A stretch of 64,000 nucleotides of DNA from Cryptomeria japonica (taxonomy: Eukaryota > Streptophyta > Pinopsida > Cupressales > Cupressaceae): NCBI RefSeq assembly GCF_030272615.1, contig NC_081415.1, positions 185,995,494-186,059,493 of the forward strand, read 5' to 3'. The translations under genes and the position numbers were made by a program. The notes under the pieces are model-generated. The model was not told the DNA's origin and did not search any database. It saw nothing but the letters and a program-made list of their open reading frames with translations. This document shows positions 1 to 10,644 of this stretch, piece by piece. The first letter of the stretch is position 1, and every line of letters begins with the position of its first letter.

Positions 1-225
1 TGTTGTTTTAGCACTTTTGTTGTTCTTTTAGCACTTTTGTTGTTGTTTTAGTGCTTTGTTTACACTGAAAAGCACTATTGTAATAGAGAGTTGTAAAAAA
101 GGCTTTTTGTAACCGATAATATTTTTTTCAGGCTTGTGGAAGCCCACCATGTTTTCGGATTTTTCTAACTGTTCGTTTCATGTGCGGGTTTTAAACTAAT
201 CCCTTTATGTACTTAGCAATCAAAA

Positions 226-460
226 ACACTTCTTTTGGTTCTTAAAAATCAACAAAAACAAATTTTATTTCCTTGCAAGTTAGGTTCATTTCTTTTGGTG
301 CCTAAAAATCAACAAAACAATTTTGTTTACTTGCAAGTTAGGATTCAAATCTTCATTTTGGTGCTCTAAAAATCAACAAAACAAATTTGCTTTCATTACA
401 AGTTAGGGATAGACTCTATTTTGGTGCTTAAAACAAGACCAAACAAAATTTATTTCTTGC
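226..460 (+). repeat. ~60-bp tandem repeat in Tat leader, four units
   Basis: Each unit holds the core TTTTGGTGCTTAAAAATCAA followed by a T-rich stretch and GCAAGTTAGG. Four diverged units are present here. The homologous leader at 28,610-28,780 has three, lacking the unit around 300-360 in this copy. Confidence 0.75.
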
Positions 461-1574
461 ATCAAACTAAAAATTCACAATCAACATTTCAACTTATTGT
501 GCAAGTTAAAAATAATTCCCAAATTTGTCAAAGTTGTTCTCAAAATGATTTACTTCATGCATACTTGTTTCAATTTTAGTTGACCGGGATTTCAAATTCT
601 AGTTTACTCAAACATATTGCCTTTGAAGTTAAAAAGAACATCATGGTTGTTGTAGCAACATCTCCAAATAGATAGAAACATCATTGCAATGACAAGTTAA
701 AAAGAACAAGTATCTTTTGTGTTTGGCACACTTGTGCACAGGAGTTTATCGAGTGGTCCTACTTCTAACACACACTATCCTCTCCCTTGACTCTCATGGT
801 CCTAGGTGCAAGAGAAAAGTGTTAGTAACACTCAATTTTTATCTTTTTAAGAGAGGCCTGCCGAGAGACACATCACTCTTGGGAACAACCTGGCGTGGTA
901 AATCCTTTGAGCCACTATAGAAATTAGGTGTGAGCGAAAGCTGTAGCCTTTGGTATAGCCATTCTATTGATTGAGGATTTTTGTGATTAAATTCAGTGCA
1001 ACAGAATAGATGGTTTTGCTCCCAAGATACTCACCATACATATTTCCTTGAGTAGAAACATAGCTTTTTGAAAAGTCACTTGTGGCATGATGAAAGTGGT
1101 GACTCCCCCATCATAGGGATCATCTATTTGTTATGCTCGTGCAAGACTTAGTATATCACATCCTTACCTGCCACGACGAGATTCATAAGGTATGTGGTAC
1201 CAAAGTTGAGGAAATATCAAGATGTGGGCTGAATTTATCGCAACTAGTCATTTGACCTTAGGGATAAAAAGTGTTTGAAGTGTTTTCATTTAGTCAAGAC
1301 CAGTGCAAATTGAGCCGGCTGCAGGCTTTGGAAAAACACCTAAAAATCATTTAAAGGAAAGGGTCAAAAAAGTTGAAAGATTGGGTTGATCTAGACCCAC
1401 ACTTATTTGTGCCTTTTGAGGCAACATTCTTGTGTTTGTGTGCTTGCTTTGTTTTCTTGTCAAAGAAAAAATCAAACATCTTATTCCAAAACAAGTATCC
1501 ATCCAACACAAAAATAGTTTGAAATACCAAACAAAAGATCAAAAACAAAGTACAAGAACAAGGTATCAAAATAT

Positions 1575-1958
1575 ATGACCATTCTTCACATCTTGAGAAA
1601 GAAGAATATTCATCAACTTGTCAACTTGAAGAGAAGACCATTAAGTTCAAAAGCTCTTATCAAAAGAAGGAGATTATTTTATCTCAATAGACAAATCTTT
1701 GTCTCTCATAGAGCTTTTCTACGTCACATGCATCTCTATCTTCAAGGGAAATCAAATGAGTTTGATCAAGAGTCATTAAACCGCAGATCTTTAATGCAAT
1801 TTAGAGCTTTGAGTTATCACAAGAACAAAGGAGGCAAAATCATACCTGACTTCTTTCCAGACATTTGCTTCACTTATAACATAGCTAGGGAAGAACCACC
1901 AACTCCCGAAAGAGAAGAGGTCGAATTTGTTCCATTTGTAACGCAGAGCTTTTATTGA
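1575..1958 (+). CDS. Short basic ORF in the Tat leader, unrecognised
   Basis: This 127-residue ORF lies upstream of gag. Its N-terminal half is rich in Arg, Lys, His and Leu and its C-terminal end is acidic and Pro-rich (EEPPTPEREEVEFVPF). It has no motif I recognise. Ogre elements are known to carry an extra ORF of unknown function between the 5' LTR and gag, so this could be the equivalent or a remnant of it. It is also short enough to be chance. The second leader copy is cut at 29,150, before this region, so it cannot be compared within the window. Confidence 0.35.
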   Translation: MTILHILRKKNIHQLVNLKRRPLSSKALIKRRRLFYLNRQIFVSHRAFLRHMHLYLQGKSNEFDQESLNRRSLMQFRALSYHKNKGGKIIPDFFPDICFTYNIAREEPPTPEREEVEFVPFVTQSFY

Positions 1959-2391
1959 AGTTAAACATTTCATCTATTCTCACATACACATATCATCCCG
2001 TTTCAACTCTCAAAACATAAAGAGGTCTTGTCCAAAGTTCCTTTAGTAATTGCTTGAATCAAACACAAAACATATCACTTTTTAGAGTGTCTCTACATCT
2101 AGGATCAAATCATCCTAAGAGGCATTTCTATGTAGGTTAAAACTAGTGTATGAGTGAATCCTCTCATTACTACGTAGTTAAGTCTGTAACACATCTCAGA
2201 TTTCTCTAAACCTTATCACATCAAAAATTGTCAAAACAAACACACCAAGCAATTCTTAGAAAGAATTTGGTACACATCTACCTTTAGTGTTAGAGATCCA
2301 TATGCAAAACACTCCACCAACCATAAATCTCTCATTCCATCAACAACTCATCATCATTTTCACCAAACTTCAACAAAATCTTATAAACAAG

Positions 2392-3855
2392 ATGGCCCAT
2401 ACCAGATCAAGAACTAGACAAATGGAAACTGAGGAAGAAGAGGAAGAAAACCTTAATGAATTCCAAGAAGCCCTTGGAGGAAATGAAAATGACGAAAATC
2501 CAAGTACTCCTACACCTACGGCAATAGAGAGGGCACAACACAACCCTCTCTTTAATCGACTGTTTGATGAAATACTCAGGAGCAATGCTGACGCTCACTT
2601 TTTAAGGCTTTCTCAAGAAGGAGCCAAACTACCCTATGACTTTGATGTTGCACAACTAAGACAAGCATCAGAATGCCAAAGTCATAATGAGGATGAAAGA
2701 GGATGAGATGACATCAGATACAACCTTCATCAAGGTAATCCCCCACCTCCTCCTCCTCCAAATGACATAGACATGTTGTGGCAACAAGTTGAGAATCTTG
2801 CCCAACAACTTCATAGTGGTGTGAGAACTAATCAGTTTTCACTTAATGACATTTGTCCCTATCCCTTTGATAGGAATCTACATATGCCACCTTTTCCACG
2901 AGGGTTTGAAACACCCAAGTTCAAAAATTATAGAGGAAAAGGAGATCCTCATGATCATGTTAGAGAATTCCATTCAGCTTGCCTCGAAGTGGCAAAATGA
3001 GGACATATATCTAATGCAACTTTTCCCAAAAGCTTGGGAGGAACAACCACATCCTGACTACCAGGTGGCATTAGGACCTTTGAAGAACTAATCCAGAAGT
3101 TCTTGGCACACTACTCACATAACATTGAATGTGATATCACAATGGCTAATCTATGCAACACTAAACAAAAACTAGGTGAACTATTTTCAGTCTATCTACA
3201 ACGATGGCGTCACATGTCTAGCAGACGTTCTCTTTAGTTACCTGAACAAGAACTAGTGGAAATATTTATTTCCAACTTAAACGAAGAAATGGAATTTCAC
3301 CTGGATGTAAAAGACACAGACTCTTTCAATGACATGATCACCAAAGGTTTAAAATGTGAGTGAGCTCTCATCAAAAAAGGGCTTATCAAGATATATAATG
3401 AGCCGAAGGATGGCCCTCGCCCACACTTCAATAGTGACAAGCCTAACTTTTGGAACAAAAACAAAAATGTCGTCAACGATGGGGTTGTGGATGGAAGAAC
3501 TATCAAAAGTGTGCAACCTGTGGTCCGATTTGCAGGACAAAACCCCCCACCCAAGAATAACATAGTTGCTTCTCCAAATGAAGGACACAATGTCCCTCAA
3601 GAGGAACCCAGACAACATCAACAAAATTTTAAACCAAAGCGAACATACACTCCCTTAGAGGAACCCATCGAAACACTGCTACGTCAGTTGTTTTCTCAAA
3701 ATCTGGTGACATTACCCAAAACATCAAATTATGAACCTCAAGTCAAACCTCCATGGTGGAGGGATAATGCACATTGCAAATTCCATCAAGGGAAAGGGCA
3801 TAAAACAAGCAATTGTCACAGATTGAAAGATCTTGTTCAGGATCTTATTGACTGA
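2392..3855 (+). pseudogene. Tat gag polyprotein, broken
   Basis: The capsid-nucleocapsid polyprotein of element 1. I chose the start at the Met of MAHTRSRTRQ because it follows the leader and opens a long acidic N-terminus with a Glu run. The capsid region shows the plant retrotransposon gag pattern, with a PKF..Y.G..DPHDHV stretch near 2910-2960. The end carries a C-x2-H-x4-H-x4-C nucleocapsid-like motif (CKFHQGKGHKTSNC) followed by a leucine-rich tail, the arrangement common in Tat elements. In-frame stops include TGA at 2704, TGA at 2998, TAG at 3236, TGA at 3361 and TGA at 3853. The reading frame then continues through a linker into protease, so gag and pol were probably one polyprotein. 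It is not functional. Confidence 0.85.
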
Positions 3856-4302
3856 GGTGAGATTGAAATTGAAGGACATGACCCAAAAACAACAAACAAT
3901 GATCATCTCATGTTTAAAAATCTACTTCCATCTCAAGATCAAAGGGGTCCCTCCATGCCAGGATGCAACGTAGATACCAATGATTATACGCGAGCTGCTT
4001 ATAATTACACTGTGAATCACTTATATGATGCCAGTGAACAAATTGTGACTATTACCATCAAAAATCCCACCTCCACCTACAATGTTGTTACACGTCGTAG
4101 CAAGATCACCATCAAAGTGGCTCCACAAGGCACCACCTCCATACCAAAGTAGTACAATCTTGTGGAACAATTAGACAAAATGTCTACGCTTATATCCATT
4201 TTAGAGCTATTGTGCCTATCTCCATCTCATAAAACAATCTTGGATCAAGCTCTCTAAGAGGCGTTAGTCCATGCAAACTTAAATATAGATCAGTTCCAAG
4301 CC

Positions 4303-4899
4303 ATGGTTGGAAGTCTAAGGTCATCACCTTGTCTCACTTTCTCAGAAAGTGACAACACATCTTTTCAGCAACCTCATAATGCCTCACTCCACATCGAAGG
4401 GTTTATTAACCAACATAGGATCAAACGCGTCTTGATTGACAATGGAGTAGGTCTGAATATCTGTACACTACAACTGGTCACAACACTAAGATATGTAGTT
4501 GAGTCAGTAGATCCACGCAAAAAGATAACAATCAAAGCCTATGATGATGCACAGAGGTCATCTAAAGGAGCAGTGGTTCTACCAATTCGAGTGGGCCCAG
4601 TAGTAAAGCATATCATATGCCAAGTTCTGGACCTTCCTCTACCATATGATCTATTATTAGGAAGACCTTGGATACATGCCATGAAATTCATTCCATCCAC
4701 CTATCACCAATGTATCAAGTTCCCACATAACGGTGTAGAAATAACAATCTTGGGTGATGCAAATCCCTTTGCATATTGCAACACTATCAACCATCAGCCA
4801 GAGATTACCATTCCCAACAACAGAGAAGCTATCCCAGCCACGTCCTATGTAAATCCCACTTCTCTTTCCAGTTCAAACACCATTATACCTAGGAAATAG
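4303..4899 (+). pseudogene. Tat retroviral-type aspartic protease domain
   Basis: The polyprotein-processing protease of element 1, in the same frame as gag. The conserved region opens with NPHNA-like text (QPHNASLHIEG), then VLIDNGVGLNI in place of the catalytic D-G/T-G. It ends with LPYDLLLGRPWIHAM, the second conserved beta-strand block (LLGRPW) of plant Ty3 proteases. The homologous domain on the minus strand at 61,473-61,937 has DGGASLNI and a similar LLGRPWIQD block. Tat proteases often use DGG rather than DTG, so DNG here may be one substitution from the lineage norm. Stops at 4150 and 4256 precede it and one at 4897 ends it. Confidence 0.85.
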
Positions 4900-5046
4900 A
4901 AGCTCACGATGAAAATAGCAGAGGAAGGTCTTGGGGAGTACAACCTCAGCCAACTCTTTTGTGTTGGACAAATGCCTACTTCCCCTAGAACTCATGGTAA
5001 ACCTCAATAGTTACTACAAGCAACACTAGTTGAACCAGCATGCTCT

Positions 5047-5742
5047 TTGACACCTTTTATCCTTGGAAAGAGTGAAGAAGAAGAGACTAGAGATGAAGAC
5101 TTAGCAAAATGGATCTATAAAGATCCTATCACCACTGACATCCCACAAGCTAAGCTTCCCACAGATCAATACGACAAAGGTCTTCTCATTATGAAAAGAA
5201 TGGGATATGATGGTCAGAGTGCATTGGGACCTTGCAAGCAAGGAAGACATGAACCATTGCAACCAGAATTAAAGCCCAAAGATAACACAGGCTTAGGATT
5301 TGAAAAAGAGGTCTTTCCTAAGCTTAGATTTAAAGGGAAACCCAACAAACCTCTATATCAACCTACAATGAAGAGGCCACCTTTGATTATAAAAGCAGCA
5401 CCAAGCACCACACCAACTGCTCCAATAAAGCTAAAAATCCCAGCAATACCCTCCACAACACCAGTCATTCCACCAATCAAACCAACAACCCCATCAGCAG
5501 CAACAATAATATCAATGGCACCCTTAGCAGCAGCAACTATATTAGAATTCCCAGCAGTATCAACAACACTAGCAATTCCCGTAGAAGCAGCAGATTCAAC
5601 ACTACCAATACTCCCTGTATCAAATTCATTGATCCCCATAATCCTTCCTGCAGCACCGATCATCTCATCTACAAGGGTACATCAACCAATCACACCTGCA
5701 GTGTTTAATTCAAAGGATATCCCAATCTGGTACAACAATTGA
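5047..5742 (+). pseudogene. G-patch-like region followed by Pro/Ala/Thr low-complexity linker of Tat pol
   Basis: This is 231 residues between protease and RT, same frame. Residues about 48-80 (MKRMGYDGQSALG...NTGLGFE) keep the glycine spacing of the G-patch-like motif often seen in this position in Tat polyproteins. Residues about 105-215 are dominated by Pro, Ala, Thr, Ile and Ser and come from degenerate trinucleotide-like repeats (CCA, GCA, ACA), so they look like a spacer that expanded by slippage. The region ends at a TGA at 5740 and the frame continues into acidic linker text before RT. Confidence 0.6.
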
Positions 5743-6639
5743 TTACTGGAAAGTGACTTAGAGACTGACTCAAATGAGTGGGAATTTGATTCTGTCCAGC
5801 TTAATACTTCAGAGGAGGAAGACACGTCACTACCTCCACCTTGCAAGGACATCCTTGTTTATAGAGAAGTATAGATAAAGACCTCTTCGGTTCCTGAACT
5901 TGAAACATCTTCCACAGACCCTACATCACATCCTACGCCCAATTCAGACAAGGAGAGTACCATCAATGACCTTCACCACAACATCTTAACCCCTACTGAC
6001 ACATCTTATGAACTTAACCTAATTGATGAGGTAATGCCTATTAAACATCCTGAACTCATCGAATGGAACTAATCTAATCCCCCGTGCCTTGACCAATTCC
6101 AAAAAGATGAGGCAATCATTGACTTCTTGGTACTAAGAGATAACATACCAAGCGGGGATCACAAAGCTAGATTTGCCATAGAACTTAATAGCGCAGCATA
6201 CTTTGGGACAGATGCCAAACCTTTCAGCTGCAAAAATATAACAATAAAACATGGATCTTCTAGTGAAAACCACATTGTGGCACTGTTTGATTCTACAAAA
6301 GTAAAAAGAAAGAGCATACGCAATGGTGAAAACCTCTCTGAGGTGCCTGAGGATGAAAGGTTTGACATCCTCCCCTCTAGTACACAACAGGAACAATCAA
6401 CAATTCTGATTGAGGAAACCAAAGAATTCAACGTAGGGACTCCTGAGACTCCTCACCACATACATCTGGCATCTCTTTTAACACCAGAGGAATAGCCTAA
6501 GTTTGTGTATTTCTTCTAGAAGCGTCAGATCAACTTTGCATGGTCATACACAGACATGCCTGGTCTTGACCCTAATTTAGTCATGCATTACCTCACCATA
6601 GCAGAAGGAGCTAAGCCTGTCAAATAGAAGCTTTGCAAG

Positions 6640-7932
6640 ATGCACCCTCAGATTGCAGTGCTCGTCAAAGCAGAACTCAAGAAACTCTTGGATGTTGGTT
6701 TTATTAGACCAATTGATTACGTAGATTGGATATCCAATATTGTACCTATTGGCAAACCAAATGGGGGCATCCGTATCTGTACTAACTTTAGAGATCTGAA
6801 CAAAGCATGTCCTAAAGATGACTTCCCCCTACCAAACATCAACATAATCATGGACCTGACAACAGGACATGCCATGCTCTCTCTCATGGATGGCTTTTCA
6901 GGGTACAATCAGATAAAGATCACACCAGAGGATCAACATAAGATGACCTTCACATGTCCATGGGGACCCTATTGCTAGAATGTAATGCCTTTTGGTCTAA
7001 ATAATGCAGGAGCGACCTATCAAAGAGCAATGACCACCATATTTCATGATATGATGCACACCATCATGGAGGATTATGTCGATGATTTATTGGCAAAACC
7101 CTTAACATGAGAAGGTCATTTAGAAATCTCAGATAAAATCTTTGATAGGCTGGAACAATATCATGTCTGACTCAACCCAAAGAAATGTGTCTTTGGAGTA
7201 ACCTCAGGGAAGCTTCTAGGATACATTATCTCAAGAAAAGGCATTGAGGTCGATCCTACAAAAGTCAAGGTAATTATGGACATGCCACCTCCCAGGAATA
7301 TCAGTCAGCTAAGGACACTACAAGGGCAACTACAATCCATCCGAAGATTCATTGCATAGCTGGCAGATAAATGTCACCCCTTTACACACCTGCTACACAA
7401 GAACATCTGCTTTCAATGGGATACCAGATGCCAGCATGCATTCCAAATGCTAAAAGACTATCTCATAAACACACCATTGTTGATACCACCAGATCCAAGT
7501 AGACCTCTATTTCTCTATATTTTAGCAATAAATATAGCATTGGGTGTACTATTGGCACAACATAATGCAGAAGGGAAAGAGTGTGTTATTTATTACATCT
7601 CTCGCACATTGGTCAGCTATGAACTCAATTACACACCTATTGAGCAAGCTTGCCTAGCAATAATCTTGGCAACCACTAAGGTGAGGCACTACCTATTAAC
7701 ACACAAAGTACAACTCATTGCTAAAATTGATCCACTAAAGTACTTACTTAGCAGAGCAGCACTGACAGGTCATTTAGCCAAATGGGTGATGATTCTAAGT
7801 GAATTTGACATTGAGTATGTGGACTATAAGGCTATTAAACATCAAGTTATTGCAGATCAATTGGCTGATGCACCTCTCATAGGTGATCATCCTCTCATTT
7901 CCAATTTTTTCCAGATGAAGAGCTATTCATGA
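6640..7932 (+). pseudogene. Tat reverse transcriptase and first RNase H
   Basis: Copies genomic RNA into DNA and degrades the RNA strand. RT motifs in order are FIRPIDYVDWISNIV, the R-x-CTNFRDLNKACPKDDFPLP block, LSLMDGFSGYNQI (first catalytic Asp), MPFGLNNAGATYQR and EDYVDDLL, with the YVDD codons at 7075-7086. The first RNase H follows from about 7480 (a YFIL-type strand, then EKECVIYYISRTL-like text, NYTPIEQACLAI and HYLL). Both catalytic RT motifs survive, but TAG 6976, TGA 7108, TGA 7168 and TAG 7357 break the frame. The next domain starts one frame over after a T run at about 7901-7907. Confidence 0.92.
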
Positions 7933-8580
7933 TCATAGAAGCACAACCATGGAAGCTATACTTTGATGGTTCATACACTAGGCGTGGCTCGGGGGCAGGC
8001 ATTTTGTTTATCACACCTCAACGTGACAGCATCTCGAAGTCTTACAGGCTCACATTTTCATGCACCAACAACATAGCTGAGTATGAGGCCTTGATCACAG
8101 GAGTCTGACTGGTCGTACAATGGAAACTAAACCAGCTACAAGTCTATGGTGACTCCCAACTAGTCATTCGACAAGCCACAGATGAATATCAAACCAAGGA
8201 TGATAAACTCATGCCGTACAAACAAATGGTGGACAAATTTAAGGCATCATTTACTACTATCACCTTTGAGAAAATACCTCAAGATCAGAACCGAGCTACT
8301 GACGCTATGGCTACTATTGTATCTCTCCTAGATCTTCCACAAAATTCAACATGGTATGAGTTCTTGGTAGAACAGCTTTGGATTCCCGCTTATGATATCC
8401 CTAAAACTGAGATGATTTGTCACCTTGTTAGTTCTGACTCCCCATGGTACGATGAGTTCTACACCTATCTCCGTGATCACACACTTCCTCCTAACCAATC
8501 GAATAACCAACATAAAACCTTCATTCACCAAACCGCTCGATATACCATCATTGCCAAAAGCCTTTACTGACATAGTCTTG
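7929..8580 (+). pseudogene. Second (archaeal-type) RNase H of Tat pol
   Basis: The extra RNase H that marks the Tat lineage. Visible catalytic motifs are YFDGSYTRRGSGAG (Asp), NIAEYEALITG (Glu), VYGDSQLVIRQ (Asp) and NRATDAMAT (Asp). One in-frame TGA at 8106 interrupts it. The tail from about 8340 to 8570 links to integrase. The equivalent minus-strand domain at 59,916-60,390 lacks about 15 residues between MPYK and IPRN. Confidence 0.88.
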
Positions 8581-9698
8581 ATGGTACTCTCCTTCGATGC
8601 TTGGAATGGGATGAGATAAAAAAGGCCTTGGAAGAGGTCCATGAAGGAATTTGTGGGACTCACTCAAGCGGTCCTTCCCTAGCCAAGAAAATCATACGTG
8701 CAGGATACTATTGGCCATCCATGACAAAAAACTCCTACTATTTTGTCAGAAAATGCAAGAAATGCCAAGTTCATGGAGACCTAATACATGTACCCGCACA
8801 GGAATTACAACCCATCACAATGCCATGGCCCTTTTGTCAATGGGGACTTGACTTTGTGGGTAAGATCCATCCATCCTCATCCACCAGCCACAAATTCATT
8901 ATTACCGCCATGAAATACTTCACAAAGTGGATCAAAGTTGTTCCACTTACCCAAGTCACCGGCAAGCAGATCACCTCATTCATCCTTAATTACATCATTT
9001 GTTGGTATGGTGTACCCATGTCTATCATCACTGATAATGGGCTTCCTTTCAAAAATCAGGATGTCCATGAACTTTGTGAGAAGTTTCATATCCAACACTG
9101 CTTTTCCACTCCCTATTACCCACAAGGAAATGGTCAGGCCGAAGCATCAAATAAAAGCATATTGAGAATCCTCAAGAAAACAATCAACGATGCCAGTCAT
9201 GATTGGCATGTTCAATTGAATCCAACACTATGGGCGTATCAAACTAGCATTCGAACCCCTACAGGCACAACTCCCTACTCACTAGTCTATGGTGCATAAG
9301 CCATCTGCCTATTGAGGTTGAGATACCATCACTAGGGGTTTCCTTGCATAATGTGATAGATGATGAAGCATACTAAGTCTCACATCTCCAAGACTTGGAA
9401 CTACTTGATGAAAAACAACAAGCTGCATACAACCACCTCAAGGCCTATCAGCAGCGCATGAGCAGAAGCTATAATCATTGGGTTAGACCTCTTACATTTG
9501 AGGTAGGTGATCTTTGAGAGAGAGAATCCTCATAACCAACCCAACAGAGAACATCAAGGAAAGTTTGAATCAAACTAGCTGGGCCCATATGTTATCACTG
9601 TTGTATTTGGGTCCGGGGCATATCAGTTGGCTACGTCAGAAGGAGAACCACTAGCAGATCCGATCAACAACATGCACCTCAAAAGGTTCTATACCTAA
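8580..9698 (+). pseudogene. Tat integrase with C-terminal tail
   Basis: Joins element DNA to the target. It has an N-terminal HHCC zinc site (the His pair around HEGICGTHSSG, then CKKC), and a core with the DDE triad visible in GLDFVGK, IITDNG and GQAEASNK. A GTTPYSLVYG block ends the uninterrupted 232-residue stretch at 9299. Beyond it a stop and frame changes occur, but similarity to the minus-strand copy continues (LPIEVEIPSL, YNHLKAYQQRM, GSGAYQLAT, NMHLKRFYT) to a TAA at 9696-9698, which I take as the pol end. All three catalytic residues are retained. Confidence 0.9.
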
Positions 9699-10640
9699 GC
9701 TGTACAGAGCATCAGGCTCCCATACATATCAAAAAATACCAAAAACCTTTAGAAAAATATCCTGAAGAAAATACAAAAAAATCAAAATAGTAAAGAAAAA
9801 TCATGCATCCAAATGGTGAACAACCACTTCGGTGGCACCTTGGGTAAGTGCGATGGTGAAAACCTAGAAAACAGGTGCCACTCGTAAAGGCTATGGCTCC
9901 ATTGTCTTCCAGGCTTGTTGCAATCACATTTATTACATACACACATCCATCTATCCAAACCATGGCTTGTTATTGATCTGTAATTAAAGAAAAGTACCTC
10001 ATGCGTCTTGCATCCCACTTTTTCATAGTCATGTCTAAAACTGGGGGCAATGCCATTAACCTCTTGATGGAAGTGGATTTTCTACATTACTTATTGATTC
10101 ATTGAATTCTTCATTCGAAAATGTCTCATCAAAAATACCAAAAACATTCAAAAATAATCATCAAAAATACCAAAACATTGGAAAACTATCTCGCAAAAAT
10201 CCAAAAAAAAACATCAAAAAACATCGAAAAACAAACAAAAAATAGCAGGCATGTGCACAAAGATGGTGGTCAGAAAAGTGGACACCACCCAAAAAAAATG
10301 AAAAAACAAGCAATGCTTATGCGGTTTTAAAATATGAAATTCCCGCGTACGCACTTAGGTTTGTTCTTCTCGAGCCTAGAAAAGGTAGCATGTACACGCT
10401 GCTTTTAGGAAAATGAGCGTGTATGCGCTACTCCTAGGAAATTGAGCATGTATGCGCTACTCATAGGAAAATGAGAGCGTACGCGCTAATAATCCAAACA
10501 AAACCATGTACGCGGTGCCTGGTGAAAAAAGTTAAAAAAAAAAAATTGGGTCTCATTTACCCGTGAATCACGCGTTTTTAACTTTGTTTTTTCCCCACTT
10601 CCTCTCCTAAACTGCGAACGGGGTGCTAGATTTGTCCTCC
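9699..10640 (+). other. Region after Tat pol: purine tract and short repeats
   Basis: There is no gene here. A purine-rich AAAACTGGGGGCAA lies at 10,037-10,050. The same CTGGGGGCAA core lies 3' of the minus-strand Tat pol (58,477-58,490). It may be the polypurine tract, although no clear TG-starting LTR follows. An A-rich stretch occupies 10,120-10,310. A ~30-bp repeat follows at 10,386-10,490. Confidence 0.45.
10386..10490 (+). repeat. ~30-bp tandem repeat (GCGTGTATGCGCTACTC type)
   Basis: Three to four units with core GAGCGTGTATGCGCTACTCC separated by AGGAAAAT. Units are mildly diverged and CpG-containing. The array sits just upstream of the spliced gene-like module. Confidence 0.65.
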
Positions 10641-10644
10641 AGGC

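Larger units (their letters stand above)
1..2391 (+). other. Leader (5' untranslated region) of Tat element 1
   Basis: This is non-coding apart from one short basic ORF at 1575-1958. It contains the tail of a TTTTAGCGCTTTTGTTGTT-type minisatellite (1-60) and four ~60-bp units beginning CTTTTGGTGCTTAAAAATC (about 226-460). Bases 1-836 are nearly collinear with 28,290-29,150, the leader of a second Tat copy, except that one 60-bp unit is missing there. Long leaders upstream of gag are typical of Tat/Ogre elements. Confidence 0.8.
1..10050 (+). mobile_element. Ty3/gypsy Tat-lineage retrotransposon (element 1), coding part, 5' LTR outside window
   Basis: Domains in order are leader, gag, protease, G-patch-like region, RT, RNase H, second (archaeal-type) RNase H and integrase. 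The dual RNase H before integrase is the known signature of the Tat/Ogre lineage. gag through RNase H lie in one reading frame from 2392 to about 7900, where a slip in a T run moves the second RNase H and integrase to the next frame. The first ~840 bases match the leader at 28,290-29,150, so the 5' LTR and PBS lie about 270 bases left of the window. I did not find a convincing 3' LTR. A purine tract at 10,037-10,050 is the last recognisable internal landmark. The module and tandem repeats up to about 15.9 kb could still belong to its 3' untranslated region, as is known for Ogre elements. Confidence 0.88.

Noticed and set aside
5358-5663. 101-residue hydrophobic ORF on the minus strand
   Set aside because: Antisense shadow of the Pro/Ala/Thr repeat in the Tat polyprotein.
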